64,000 nucleotides of DNA from NCBI GenBank assembly GCA_963704875.1, contig CAVPIA010000008.1, forward strand, positions 868,001 to 932,000, read 5' to 3'. The notes under the pieces are model-generated. The model saw nothing but the letters and a program-made list of their open reading frames with translations, was not told the origin of the DNA and ran no database searches. The stretch comes from CAMYOC01 sp963704875. GTDB lineage: Bacteria > Pseudomonadota > Gammaproteobacteria > Steroidobacterales > XN24. Both the position numbers and the translations under genes were made by a program. This document shows, piece after piece, positions 7,396 through 16,224 of this stretch (the first letter of the stretch is position 1; each line of letters starts with the position of its first letter).

Positions 7396-10104
7396 TTAGC
7401 CGGAGCGACGACGCAGCCACTTCTCGGTACCTACCACCGAATAGATGACCAGCCCGCCAGTCAGAACCCATATCCATTCGATAGCGTCCATTGGGGCTGT
7501 CCCAAACAACCGGTTCATTGCCGGAGTGTAGGTAAACAGGACCTGCAGTGATGCCATTACGACCACACCGAGGACAAGCCATCGGTTTGACATAATGCCT
7601 AGCGTGATCATTGAGTACCGCAACGACCGACAGTTGAACAGATAGAAGAGCTCGCCGAACACGAACATGTTGACTGCGACGGTCCGCGCTGCCTCGACAC
7701 TCCTGCCTTGCAGCAACGCCCATTCGAAAAGACCAAAGGCACCAAACAAGAGCATCAGGCTGACAAGACCAATTCGAATACCGAGCTGCAGCGTAATTAC
7801 CGGTGTCTCCGGACGTCGAGGTGGGCGTTCCATGAGCCCCGGCTCTTTACCCTCGAAGGCCAGCATCAGACCAAGCAACACCGCTGTAGTCATATTGATC
7901 CATAGAATCTGGACCGGTGTAATAGGGAGTGTAAGGCCGGCGAATACGGCAACGAGGATCACCAATCCCTCTCCTATATTGGTAGGCAGGGTCCAGGTGA
8001 TGAACTTGACCAGGTTGTCGAACACCGCCCTGCCTTCCTCGACGGCCGCCTCGATGGTCGAGAAATTATCATCGGTGAGCACCATATCGGCTGCCTCTTT
8101 CGCCACCTCGGTGCCGCCCACACCCATAGCGACGCCGATATCGGCCTGTTTGAGCGCAGGCGCATCGTTGACACCATCACCGGTCATTGCCACGACATTT
8201 CCCTTGGCCTGCAGGGCTTCCACCAAACGTAACTTCTGTTCAGGCGATACCCGCGCATAAACCACCGCCCACTGGGTAACATCGAGGAGTTCGTGATCGG
8301 CCATTTGTGAGAGCGTTTGACCGTTGATCGCGAAACTGTCCGAAGCACCTCCCGCAGCGCCCTTGAGACCGATCTGGTGAGCGATCGCCGCGGCAGTCGC
8401 TATATGGTCGCCGGTGATCATCTTGACCTGGATGCCGGCGCGCTGACAGGCATTGACGGCTGCGATCGCCTCCGGTCGCGGTGGATCCATCATGGCCTGC
8501 AAGCCGAGAAAAGTAAGACCATCGGCCACATCGGTATGCGTGACTGATTGACTGGGGATCGCAAGAACCTTGCGTGCAAACGCCAGCACCCGTAATCCCC
8601 TGGCAGCCATCTGCTCTACTTCCCGGTGGATACTCGCCTGGTCAAGCACAGTGGGTTCAGAATTCGCACCATAGACGTCGCGACAGCGGGACAACACGCT
8701 TTCAACGGAGCCTTTTATATAAATGACAGCCGCTGCCTCTGCTCGTGTCTTATGTAGCGTAGCCATGTATTGATGCTGGGATTCGAACGGCAGGGTATCG
8801 ATACGCGGAAGATCCTGCTCCAACGCCTCGCGTGAAAGCCCAGCCTTGGCAGCAGCCGTGATCAGCGCAGCTTCTGTTGGATCTCCTTCAATTCCCCACT
8901 GCTCACCCATGTTGATTACATTCGAGTCGTTGCATAGCAGGCCCGCCTGCATACACTCCAGAAGCGCAGGATGCGCTTGTGTATCGATCAGCGATTCATC
9001 AAGGAAAACCTTTCCCTGTGGCGCATAGCCCACGCCCGAGATCCGGTAACACTTACCACCGGCAAAGACCTGCTGCACAGTCATTTGATTCTGGGTCAGG
9101 GTGCCGGTCTTGTCGGAGCAGATGACAGTCGTGCTGCCCAGGGTTTCGACTGCAGTCAATCGGCGGATAATCGCGTTTCGCTGTGCCATTTTGCTCACAC
9201 CGATCGCCAGCATGATGGTCATCGCGGCAGGCAGACCCTCCGGTATTGCACCAACAGCCAGTGCCACAGCCGCCATGAAGGTGTTGAGCAGGGGCTCCCC
9301 GTGCAGCCAGCCTGCCAGCAAGGTCAAGCCAGCAAGACCCAGAATGACCCACAGGAGGATCCCGCTGAAGTGCGCGATCTTTCTGGTTAGTGGTGTTGCC
9401 AGCGTATCGGCGCTGGCGATCAATGCATTGATCCGTCCGATCTCCGTGCCATCACCTGTCGCGACGACAACCCCGGCACCGGCACCAAAGGTAACCAGGG
9501 TGGACGAATATGCCATGTTGTTGCGGTCGGCAAGCACCGTTTCCCGGGGCAGCCGTTCGGTTTTTTTCTGGACAGAAACGGACTCGCCAGTCAACGCCGA
9601 TTCATCGATCTGAAGCTCTCTGGAACGCAGCAAGCGCAGATCCGCAGGCACCTTGTCCCCGGATTGCACCAACACAAGATCTCCAGGAACCAGTTCGGTG
9701 GCTGCGATTGTCCTTTTTGTTCCCGCCCTTACAACCATCGCCTCACCCTTCATGGCGCGCGCCAGCGCCTCGATGGCTTTTAGTGCCCTGGACTCCTGGA
9801 TGTAACCGATTACTGCATTTACCAGCACAACACCAAAGATGACGCCACTGTCGATCCATTCTTGTAATGCAAAGGTGACGAATGCCGCGCCTAACAGGAT
9901 ATAAACAAGCGGCTGATTAAACTGCATCAGAAATAGGACCAGGGGGCTCTTTCCTTTCTTCAACGTGAGGCGATTCGGCCCGAAACGCGTTTGCCGGCGC
10001 GCTACCTCAAACATATCGAGACCCTTGGCGCCGTCTGACTCCAGCAGCGTTTCGATTTCGTCTCGCGACAAATGATGCCAATGTCTCGAAAGCAAGGTAT
10101 CCAT
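7396..10104 (-). CDS. P2-type cation-transporting ATPase
   Basis: This is a P-type ATPase of about 902 residues related to PacL/Pma1-type pumps. The N-terminal cation-ATPase domain comes first, then the A-domain TGES motif (DESALTGESV), the M4 motif PEGLP, the phosphorylation motif DKTGTLT, the hinge TGDGVNDAPALK, and C-terminal helices. The start taken is the ATG at 10104, preceded by GGAG. In M5 the NIGE residues match SERCA Asn768/Glu771. In M6 the sequence is NMTTA where SERCA has NLVTD, so the cation-binding aspartate is alanine. Such pumps are often annotated as calcium ATPases, but the substrate (Ca2+, Mn2+, Na+ or H+) cannot be settled here. It stands alone, transcribed toward the nqr block and divergent from mrp. 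Confidence 0.88.
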   Translation of the reverse strand: MDTLLSRHWHHLSRDEIETLLESDGAKGLDMFEVARRQTRFGPNRLTLKKGKSPLVLFLMQFNQPLVYILLGAAFVTFALQEWIDSGVIFGVVLVNAVIGYIQESRALKAIEALARAMKGEAMVVRAGTKRTIAATELVPGDLVLVQSGDKVPADLRLLRSRELQIDESALTGESVSVQKKTERLPRETVLADRNNMAYSSTLVTFGAGAGVVVATGDGTEIGRINALIASADTLATPLTRKIAHFSGILLWVILGLAGLTLLAGWLHGEPLLNTFMAAVALAVGAIPEGLPAAMTIMLAIGVSKMAQRNAIIRRLTAVETLGSTTVICSDKTGTLTQNQMTVQQVFAGGKCYRISGVGYAPQGKVFLDESLIDTQAHPALLECMQAGLLCNDSNVINMGEQWGIEGDPTEAALITAAAKAGLSREALEQDLPRIDTLPFESQHQYMATLHKTRAEAAAVIYIKGSVESVLSRCRDVYGANSEPTVLDQASIHREVEQMAARGLRVLAFARKVLAIPSQSVTHTDVADGLTFLGLQAMMDPPRPEAIAAVNACQRAGIQVKMITGDHIATAAAIAHQIGLKGAAGGASDSFAINGQTLSQMADHELLDVTQWAVVYARVSPEQKLRLVEALQAKGNVVAMTGDGVNDAPALKQADIGVAMGVGGTEVAKEAADMVLTDDNFSTIEAAVEEGRAVFDNLVKFITWTLPTNIGEGLVILVAVFAGLTLPITPVQILWINMTTAVLLGLMLAFEGKEPGLMERPPRRPETPVITLQLGIRIGLVSLMLLFGAFGLFEWALLQGRSVEAARTVAVNMFVFGELFYLFNCRSLRYSMITLGIMSNRWLVLGVVVMASLQVLFTYTPAMNRLFGTAPMDAIEWIWVLTGGLVIYSVVGTEKWLRRRSG

Positions 10105-10550
10105 GGCGATGTCTCCGGTTGGCCTGTAGCTCACCCTCAAACGAATTATAGGCTTCGAACCTGGGCGGTTCGATAAAGACGCGACTGCCCCGACCTCCGA
10201 TGTTCGGGTACGCTCTGCCAGAACATTTCAGCCTAAGACCCGAGCAACTACCCCGCAATTCTCAACAGAACCGGAGACTCCGGAGTCTGCCGATTCAGCT
10301 CTCTGCCGACGCACCGACGTCCGCGTCACCCCAGTACTTCAAACGTCGTTCTCGGGGCGAGACCGACCTGGAGTGGGGGGTTCGCAGAAGGGGTCTGCTG
10401 TTGCCCGACGATCGCCGGGCCGCGTCCCCGGACACGCCGACAGAACGGCTAAGCGCCACGGGTCGTTTCAGGGCGGCGAATTTTGGCTAAGATACGGACC
10501 GGGGGCAGCGGGTCCCCGCCTGATGCAAGGACCAGGTGCGTGCCCGCGAG
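10105..10550. other. Divergent intergenic region, ATPase side
   Basis: No gene is supported here. It must carry the ATPase promoter (minus strand) and probably the start of the mrp transcript. A 14-base perfect palindrome agactccggagtct lies at 10275-10288. Short open frames in this stretch have no domain and biased composition. Confidence 0.4.
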
Positions 10551-10727
10551 GTCGGGTCTTCCTCGGGCAGACCCGACGGGGGCTTCCGCTTCGATGATCG
10601 GGTCGGTGTCACGCCCGACCCGATCACGCATTACAATACCTGCCTCGACAATTAGATCGTCAGGGCACGGACTCCTGCGCTCGCAGGAATCCGGTCTCAG
10701 ACATCGGCCGCCGCGGGAGGCCGATGT
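10551..10727 (+). promoter_or_regulatory. Structured leader / tandem dyads upstream of mrp
   Basis: Four perfect inverted repeats follow one another. H1: 10551-10559 with 10569-10577 (gtcgggtct / agacccgac). H2: 10596-10606 with 10615-10625 (gatcgggtcgg / ccgacccgatc). H3: 10673-10679 with 10682-10688. H4: 10701-10709 with 10719-10727 (acatcggcc / ggccgatgt). H1 and H2 share the arms TCGGGTC and GACCCGA, so either left arm can pair with either right arm. That allows mutually exclusive folds. None is followed by a T-run. The last hairpin ends 26 bases before the mrpE ATG. It could be a cis-regulatory RNA or two tandem operator sites for a dimeric regulator. Confidence 0.55.
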
Positions 10728-10753
10728 CGTTCATGTAATTAAAGAGTTCAATC

Positions 10754-11278
10754 ATGACCGGATCATCGAGCAGCGACGGCGCCACGAGTAGCCTACGGGA
10801 AATGGCCGGGAGGGCAACGGCGCTCGCCGTCGTTCTGGCGGCGACATGGCTGCTGTGGTCAGGGCTGTACAAGCCTCTGCTGTTGGCACTGGGAGCGTTC
10901 TCCTGCGCGCTGGTGGTCTACCTGGGCTGGCGCATGCACCTGTTCGACTACAGCGTCTTCAGCTTCAGGTACGTTTGGCGGCTGCTGGGCTACTGGGCCT
11001 GGCTCGGGAAGGAGATTTTCAGATCCAGCCTGCAGGTCAGCCGAGCGGTGCTTAGCCCCGATATGGCCATCAGCCCGACGGTGGCCGAGCTGGACGCCAA
11101 AAGCCGCCATCCGGTCGATATCGCCACGCTCGGCAATTGCATCACGCTGACACCGGGGACGCTGACGATCAGGATCCGCGACGGCAGGCTGATCGTCCAT
11201 GCGCTCATGCGCGAGGGGGCCGACGAAGTGACGGGAGGAGAGATGAACCGCCGCGTCGCCAGGCTCAGGGAGCGCTGA
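10754..11278 (+). CDS. mrpE: Mrp/Mnh Na+/H+ antiporter subunit E
   Basis: This 174-residue MrpE-family protein has two or three N-terminal helices (about residues 20-80) and a cytoplasmic C-terminal domain. The motif GNCITLTPGTLT (near residues 121-132), characteristic of the family, is clear. The start at 10754 is the first ATG after the hairpin leader; the ribosome-binding site is weak (aaagag), and the ATG at 10802 is an alternative. It is the first gene of an operon encoding a multi-subunit monovalent cation/proton antiporter. mrpF begins one base after its stop. Confidence 0.88.
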   Translation: MTGSSSSDGATSSLREMAGRATALAVVLAATWLLWSGLYKPLLLALGAFSCALVVYLGWRMHLFDYSVFSFRYVWRLLGYWAWLGKEIFRSSLQVSRAVLSPDMAISPTVAELDAKSRHPVDIATLGNCITLTPGTLTIRIRDGRLIVHALMREGADEVTGGEMNRRVARLRER

Positions 11279-11279
11279 G

Positions 11280-11567
11280 ATGTACATTGTCGCGACCATT
11301 GCGATTCTCGTTACCATGGCTCTCGCGCTGATTCGCGCGGTACTGGGACCGACGGTCTACGACCGGGTGCTGGCCGTCAACATGTTCGGGACAAAGACGG
11401 TACTGTTGCTGTCGGTCATCGCTTTCCTCGGCGGCCGCCCCGATTTCCTCGACCTCGCGCTGGCCTATGCATTGATCAATTTCATCGGCGTGCTGGCGAT
11501 GCTCGACTTCTACCGCAGGCGCCCGGACCACGGCCACCCGAACGGGGATCGCGGGGCAACCGGCTGA
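11280..11567 (+). CDS. mrpF: Mrp antiporter subunit F
   Basis: This is a 95-residue, three-helix membrane protein. Family features are the stretch GPTVYDRVLAVNMFGTK and the acidic helix FLDLALAYALINF. MrpF and MrpG pack against each other in solved Mrp complexes near the putative Na+ path. The TGA overlaps the mrpG ATG by one base, indicating translational coupling. Confidence 0.9.
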   Translation: MYIVATIAILVTMALALIRAVLGPTVYDRVLAVNMFGTKTVLLLSVIAFLGGRPDFLDLALAYALINFIGVLAMLDFYRRRPDHGHPNGDRGATG

Positions 11568-11908
11568 TGGCGATGCTGCTGGATATCGTCAGCTGGGTGT
11601 TGCTGTCCGCCGGGGGTGCGTTCGTGCTGATAGGCGGCATCGGGGCGCTGCGTATGCCGAATCTCTACACTCGGATGCATGCCGCCAGCGTGACCGACAC
11701 GATGGGCGCGGTATTGGTTCTCGCCGGGGTCATGGTGCAGGCCGGGCTGTCGCTGGCGACGATCAAGCTGGTCGCTATCCTGCTTTTTCTGCTGATCACC
11801 AGTCCGACCTCGTCCTACGCCCTCGCCAGCGCCGCGCTGCTCGCCGGCATCCGGCCCGACGCCGGCCGGGCTGCCGATAACACGACCACAGAAGGCGAGG
11901 ACGAATGA
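11567..11908 (+). CDS. mrpG: Mrp antiporter subunit G
   Basis: This 113-residue MnhG/PhaG-family protein has three membrane helices. The family signature GALRMPNLYTRMHAASVTDTMG is visible in overlapping pieces around residues 26-47 (MPNLYTRMHAAS is the core). A charged 20-residue C-terminal tail follows the last helix. It overlaps the next gene by four bases. Confidence 0.9.
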   Translation: MAMLLDIVSWVLLSAGGAFVLIGGIGALRMPNLYTRMHAASVTDTMGAVLVLAGVMVQAGLSLATIKLVAILLFLLITSPTSSYALASAALLAGIRPDAGRAADNTTTEGEDE

Positions 11909-12897
11909 CCGTATTGTTCGGCGTCTTTCTGCTGACCCTGGCGGTCATCACCGCGCTGGCGGTGGTGCATACCCGCAATCTGGTCGTGGCTGTGATGCTG
12001 CTCGGGATCTTCAGCCTGCTGCTGGCGATCAACTTCTTCCTGTCGGACGCGGCCGACGTGGCGTTGACCGAGGCGGCGGTCGGCGCAGGTATCTCCACGG
12101 TGCTGTTCCTGGGCGCCCTTGCGTTCACCTCGGACCGCGAGCATCGAAGGTCAGGCCGTCGCTGGCTGTCGCTACTGGTCGTCGTCAGCACCACGATGGT
12201 CCTCATCTACGCCACTTTCGACAAACCTCGCTTCGGCGATCCCGAGGCCCCGGTGCTGAAACACATCGGTCCCTGGTACCTGGAGGAAACGCCGAAATAC
12301 ATAGACATTCCCAACGTCGTCACGGCGGTGCTTGGCAGCTACCGCGGCTATGACACGCTGGGAGAAGTGTTCGTCGTCTTCACCGCCGGTATCGGCGTGC
12401 TGTTCCTGTTCTCGGCCGGCCGAACGAGGTCGCGCAGCAAGAGACACGAGGAACCGGCGGGCAAGGCAGTCGGACTGCGCGACGAACAACTACTCGTCGT
12501 CGTCGGACGGCTTCTGGTTCCCTTCATTCTGCTGTTCGGCCTCTACGTCCAGTTTCACGGTGAATACGGTCCCGGCGGTGGCTTTCAGGCCGGCGCCCTT
12601 ATCGCGGCGGCGTTTATCCTCTATACGCTGATAGAGGGCCCGCAGCGAGCCCTCGAAGTGCTGTCCGAACGGGCGCTGAGGTGGCTTATGGTGGGTGGCG
12701 CCATGCTCTACGGCGGCGTGGGGCTTGCCGGCATGCTGATGGGATCGAATTTCCTGGCCTATTCTGTCCTCGCTGACGATCCCGTCGCGGGCCAGCAACT
12801 CGGCATCATTCTCATCGAGGCCGGGGTCGGGATGACCGTGTGCGGTGTCCTGCTCACTATTTACCACGCCTTTGTCTCCCGGCGTCGTGTGCAATGA
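11905..12897 (+). CDS. mrpB: Fusion of MrpA C-terminal (MbhD/MbhE) modules with MrpB
   Basis: This is a 330-residue membrane protein built from three modules. Residues 1-75 are a DUF4040/MbhD-like unit with ADVALTEAAVGAGISTVLF. Residues about 85-165 are an MbhE-like unit with GSYRGYDTLGEVFVVFTAG. Residues about 195-325 are a complete MnhB/MrpB domain with FHGEYGPGGGFQAGAL. In ordinary Mrp operons the first two modules form the C-terminal end of the giant MrpA subunit. Here they are detached from the antiporter-like part of MrpA, which is a separate gene further down, and fused to MrpB instead. Overlaps on both sides (4 bases each) show tight coupling. Confidence 0.85.
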   Translation: MTVLFGVFLLTLAVITALAVVHTRNLVVAVMLLGIFSLLLAINFFLSDAADVALTEAAVGAGISTVLFLGALAFTSDREHRRSGRRWLSLLVVVSTTMVLIYATFDKPRFGDPEAPVLKHIGPWYLEETPKYIDIPNVVTAVLGSYRGYDTLGEVFVVFTAGIGVLFLFSAGRTRSRSKRHEEPAGKAVGLRDEQLLVVVGRLLVPFILLFGLYVQFHGEYGPGGGFQAGALIAAAFILYTLIEGPQRALEVLSERALRWLMVGGAMLYGGVGLAGMLMGSNFLAYSVLADDPVAGQQLGIILIEAGVGMTVCGVLLTIYHAFVSRRRVQ

Positions 12898-13250
12898 ACC
12901 TGCTCGGGCTATACAACTACTGGGTATTCGCGGTCTTGTTGATGATCGGGTTTTATGCCGTGGTCGCAAAGACCAACCTGGTCAAGAAACTGATGGGCCT
13001 GTCGCTGTTCCAGGCTGCCGTATTCCTGCTCTACATCACGATGGGCAAGATCACCGGCGGTACGGCGCCGATTCTGCAGAAAGGCGTTAGCGACGCGATC
13101 TTCGCGAACCCTCTGCCACAAGTGCTGATTCTGACGGCCATCGTCGTCGGCATCTCGACGACGGCGCTAGGCTTGGGCGTCATCGTGCGCATCCAGGAGG
13201 AGTACGGCTCCATCGATGAGAAGGACATCCAGGAGATCGACCGGCAGTGA
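12894..13250 (+). CDS. mrpC: Mrp antiporter subunit C (NuoK-like)
   Basis: This is a 118-residue, three-helix homologue of complex I NuoK. The family features GLSLFQAAVFLLYI and LPQVLILTAIVVGISTTALGL are present. The start codon overlaps the upstream stop (ATGA at 12894-12897). The stop likewise overlaps the GTG start of mrpD. Confidence 0.92.
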   Translation: MNLLGLYNYWVFAVLLMIGFYAVVAKTNLVKKLMGLSLFQAAVFLLYITMGKITGGTAPILQKGVSDAIFANPLPQVLILTAIVVGISTTALGLGVIVRIQEEYGSIDEKDIQEIDRQ

Positions 13251-14740
13251 CGATGTTCGACGCACACTTGCCCGTGCTGCAGGTCGTGGTGCCGCTGCTG
13301 ATTGCTCCCCTGGTGATCATGCTGCGACCGAGTGGCCTCGCCTGGGCCGCGGCCACCGCGACAAGTTTGATGGCGTTCATTATTGCCGTAGCGCTTGCTG
13401 CCGGCGCGCTGGATGGCGAGACCCAGCGATACGAACTGGGCGCGTGGACCGCACCCTACGGCATCGAACTGAGCGTCGACAGCTCTGGCGCGCTGTTGCT
13501 GCTTATCCTCACGGGTGCTTCCACGCTTGCGCTGCTTGCAGGGAAAGCCAGCCTGGATCAGCAGATTGAGGCCCACCGGCAACCGCTTTTCTTCTCTGCG
13601 TGGCTGCTGGTGGTGGCCGGACTGTCCGGCATCCTGGTGTCAGCGGATGCGTTCAACATCTTCGTGTTCATGGAGATCTCCTCGCTGGCCAGCTACATAC
13701 TGGTCGCCGGTGGGCCGGATCGACGTGCGATGCCGGCAGTCTTCAAGTACCTGATCCTGGGCACGATCGGTGCGACCTTCTATCTGATCGGGATCGGTCT
13801 GGTCTATATGATGACCGGCACGCTGAACCTGGCTGATATGCAGGTGAGGATCCAGGACGTTGTCGACCTCCGCCCGATCCTGGTGGCGGCCGGTTTCATC
13901 ACCGTGGGGCTTGCGCTGAAGGCGGCGGTCTTCCCATTACACGTCTGGTTGCCGAATGCGTACAACTTTGCGCCCCACGCGGCGACGGTATTTCTGGCGG
14001 CCTGCGCGACCAAAGTCTCTCTCTATGTCCTGCTGAGCTTCGACTTCGTTGTGTTCCAGCAGAACCTGCTGGGCCACGAAACCCAGTTCGCGGCCTTTCT
14101 GATGCCGTTAGCTGTTCTGGGCATCCTGGCGGCCTCCGCCGTGGCCCTGTTCGAACCGAACCTCAAGCGGATGCTGGCCTTCTCGTCCGTGGCTCAGATC
14201 GGCTATATCCTGCTCGGCGCCAGCATGGTATCGATGCTCGGCATGACCGCCAGCCTGATGCACATGTTCAATCACGCGCTGGCCAAGGGCGCCCTGTTCC
14301 TGGCGGTGATGTCGCTGGCGATGCGCTTCCCCAAACTGGAATTGGGTGATCTTGCGGGTGCGGCCAAACGGATGCCCTGGACCATGGGCGCATTCGTCAT
14401 CGGCGGGCTGAGCCTGATCGGCGTTCCCGGCACCGCTGGCTTTACCAGCAAGTGGTACCTGATCTCGGCAAGCATGGAACTGGGCGGCCCCGGATGGCTG
14501 CTGGTCGCTGTTATCGTCCTCGGCTCCCTGATGGCCATGGCCTATATCTGGCGAGTGGTCGAGGTGGCCTGGTTCCGGCAGCCGCCGACGGAGAGTGTCA
14601 ATCTCCGCGAGGCGCCGCCGCTGATGTTGGCGGTCACGTGGCTCGCCGCGATAGCGAATGTTTACTTCGGTCTTGTGCCATGGCTGCAGGTCAGTCTGGC
14701 GACTGACGGGGCCAGGATGTTGCTCGGAGAGCTGCCGTGA
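13247..14740 (+). CDS. mrpD: Mrp antiporter subunit D
   Basis: This is a 497-residue NuoN/M-like antiporter subunit with about 14 helices. The key proton-path residues are present: the TM5 glutamate in FVFMEISSLASY, the TM7 lysine and adjacent histidine in KAAVFPLHVWLP, and the TM8 lysine in ACATKVSLY. The GTG start at 13247 overlaps mrpC by four bases; the ATG two codons later is equally possible. It is the standard MrpD and follows mrpC as in most operons. Confidence 0.92.
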   Translation: MTMFDAHLPVLQVVVPLLIAPLVIMLRPSGLAWAAATATSLMAFIIAVALAAGALDGETQRYELGAWTAPYGIELSVDSSGALLLLILTGASTLALLAGKASLDQQIEAHRQPLFFSAWLLVVAGLSGILVSADAFNIFVFMEISSLASYILVAGGPDRRAMPAVFKYLILGTIGATFYLIGIGLVYMMTGTLNLADMQVRIQDVVDLRPILVAAGFITVGLALKAAVFPLHVWLPNAYNFAPHAATVFLAACATKVSLYVLLSFDFVVFQQNLLGHETQFAAFLMPLAVLGILAASAVALFEPNLKRMLAFSSVAQIGYILLGASMVSMLGMTASLMHMFNHALAKGALFLAVMSLAMRFPKLELGDLAGAAKRMPWTMGAFVIGGLSLIGVPGTAGFTSKWYLISASMELGGPGWLLVAVIVLGSLMAMAYIWRVVEVAWFRQPPTESVNLREAPPLMLAVTWLAAIANVYFGLVPWLQVSLATDGARMLLGELP

Positions 14741-16224
14741 GTTCGCAGGCCGCCATTCTGCTGGCCTTGTGCATTCCACTGATCGGGGCCGCGCTGATCG
14801 GGCTCGCTGGTCGCATTGGCCCGAACCTGCGCGAGAGCGTCACGCTGCTCACGGCGATCGCCCTGATCGGGGCCGTGTGGAGCCTTCTCCCCGACATATT
14901 GGCCGGGGCACGTCCCGAGGTCACGCTGAGCGAGGTCCTGCCCGGCATCTCGATCGCCTTCAGGATAGAGCCGCTGGGCATGATGTTCTCGGCGCTCGCC
15001 TCCGGGCTATGGCTGATCAATTCCATCTATTCGATCGGCTACATGCGCGGCAATCGTGAGAAGAACCAGACGCGTTTCTACGTCATGTTCGCCGTGTCGC
15101 TGGCCGCCACGATGGGCGTCGCGATGGCCGCCAATCTGTTCACGCTGTTCCTGTTCTACGAAATGCTGACCCTGTCGACCTATCCGCTGGTAGCTCACAA
15201 GGGCGATCCGGCGACGATCCGGTCGGCACGCGTCTACCTGGGCGTATTGATCGTCGCGTCGATCGGCCTGCTCCTGCCGGCCATTATCTGGACCTATCTG
15301 ATCGCGGGCACCGGGGACTTCACACCCGGCGGCATCCTGGCCGGACACATGGACGGACCGCTGGTCGGACTGCTGCTGGCCCTGTTCGTCTTCGGCACAG
15401 CCAAGGCGGCCGTGATGCCCATGCATCGATGGCTTCCGGCCGCGATGGTCGCCCCCACACCGGTCAGTGCCCTGCTGCATGCGGTCGCGGTCGTAAAGAC
15501 CGGCGTTTTCGTCATCACCAAGGTGATCGTCTACGTCTTCGGCATCGACTTCTTGTTCGCCGAGCCCAGCAGCGGCTGGCTGATCTACGCGGCCGCGTTC
15601 ACGATCATCGTCGCCAGCGTAGTGGCGCTGAAGCAGCAGAACCTGAAGCGACTGCTGGCCTACTCCACGATCGGGCAGCTGTCCTATGTCGTCCTTGCGT
15701 CGGCCGTCCTGAAACCGCTGGCCGAGGTGGGTGCCGCGATTCACATGGTGGCGCACGCCTTCGGCAAGATCACGCTGTTCTTCGCGGCTGGTGCCATCTA
15801 CACCGCCTCCAAGAAAACCGAGTTGAGTCAGCTGCAGGGCATCGGCCGCCGCATGCCGGTGACCATGACCGCGTTCACCATCGGTGCCATCAGCATGATC
15901 GGCGTGCCCCCGACCGGTGGGTTCGTCTCCAAGTGGTTTATCCTCGCGGGCGCCTTCGAGGCCGACAACTATTTCGTCATCGCGACGATCATCGCCAGCA
16001 CCGCCCTGAACGCGGCCTACTTTTTGCCGATTATTTACATGGCCTGGTTCGGGCGCGATCAGACCCCGGCAGACAAGGAACACGGCGAGGCGCCCTTCGC
16101 CGCGGTGCTTGCCCTCGCCATAACAGCACTTCTTACGCTGGCCTTCTTCTTTTTCAACCAGTCGCTCATAGAGCTCGAATCGCAGCTGTTCATGGGCGCC
16201 GCATCGGGACCGACGAATCCATGA
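14737..16224 (+). CDS. MrpA-like antiporter subunit (NuoL-type N-terminal part only)
   Basis: This is a 495-residue proton-conducting membrane protein. HRWLPAAMVAPTPVSALLHA is the hallmark of NuoL and of the MrpA N-terminal half. The TM5 glutamate (FLFYEMLTLS) and TM7 lysine (GTAKAAVMPMH) are present. Full MrpA proteins are about 770-970 residues because MbhD/MbhE modules follow; those modules are missing here and are found fused to MrpB upstream. I therefore read this as the separated antiporter half of MrpA. The GTG start overlaps mrpD by 4 bases, and the stop overlaps the next start by 4. Confidence 0.85.
   Translation: MSSQAAILLALCIPLIGAALIGLAGRIGPNLRESVTLLTAIALIGAVWSLLPDILAGARPEVTLSEVLPGISIAFRIEPLGMMFSALASGLWLINSIYSIGYMRGNREKNQTRFYVMFAVSLAATMGVAMAANLFTLFLFYEMLTLSTYPLVAHKGDPATIRSARVYLGVLIVASIGLLLPAIIWTYLIAGTGDFTPGGILAGHMDGPLVGLLLALFVFGTAKAAVMPMHRWLPAAMVAPTPVSALLHAVAVVKTGVFVITKVIVYVFGIDFLFAEPSSGWLIYAAAFTIIVASVVALKQQNLKRLLAYSTIGQLSYVVLASAVLKPLAEVGAAIHMVAHAFGKITLFFAAGAIYTASKKTELSQLQGIGRRMPVTMTAFTIGAISMIGVPPTGGFVSKWFILAGAFEADNYFVIATIIASTALNAAYFLPIIYMAWFGRDQTPADKEHGEAPFAAVLALAITALLTLAFFFFNQSLIELESQLFMGAASGPTNP

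Noticed and set aside
269..10633. Shared 13-mer gatcacgcattac at 269 and 10621
   Set aside because: A 13-base identity is expected by chance many times in 64 kb; no extended similarity around it.
10483..10791. 102-codon open frame over the mrp leader
   Set aside because: It spans the hairpins and overlaps mrpE in another frame; no domain or start signal.
15007..16083. 358-codon minus-strand open frame opposite the MrpA-like gene
   Set aside because: Gln/Asp/Arg-rich shadow frame with no membrane or domain pattern; the plus-strand antiporter gene is certain.
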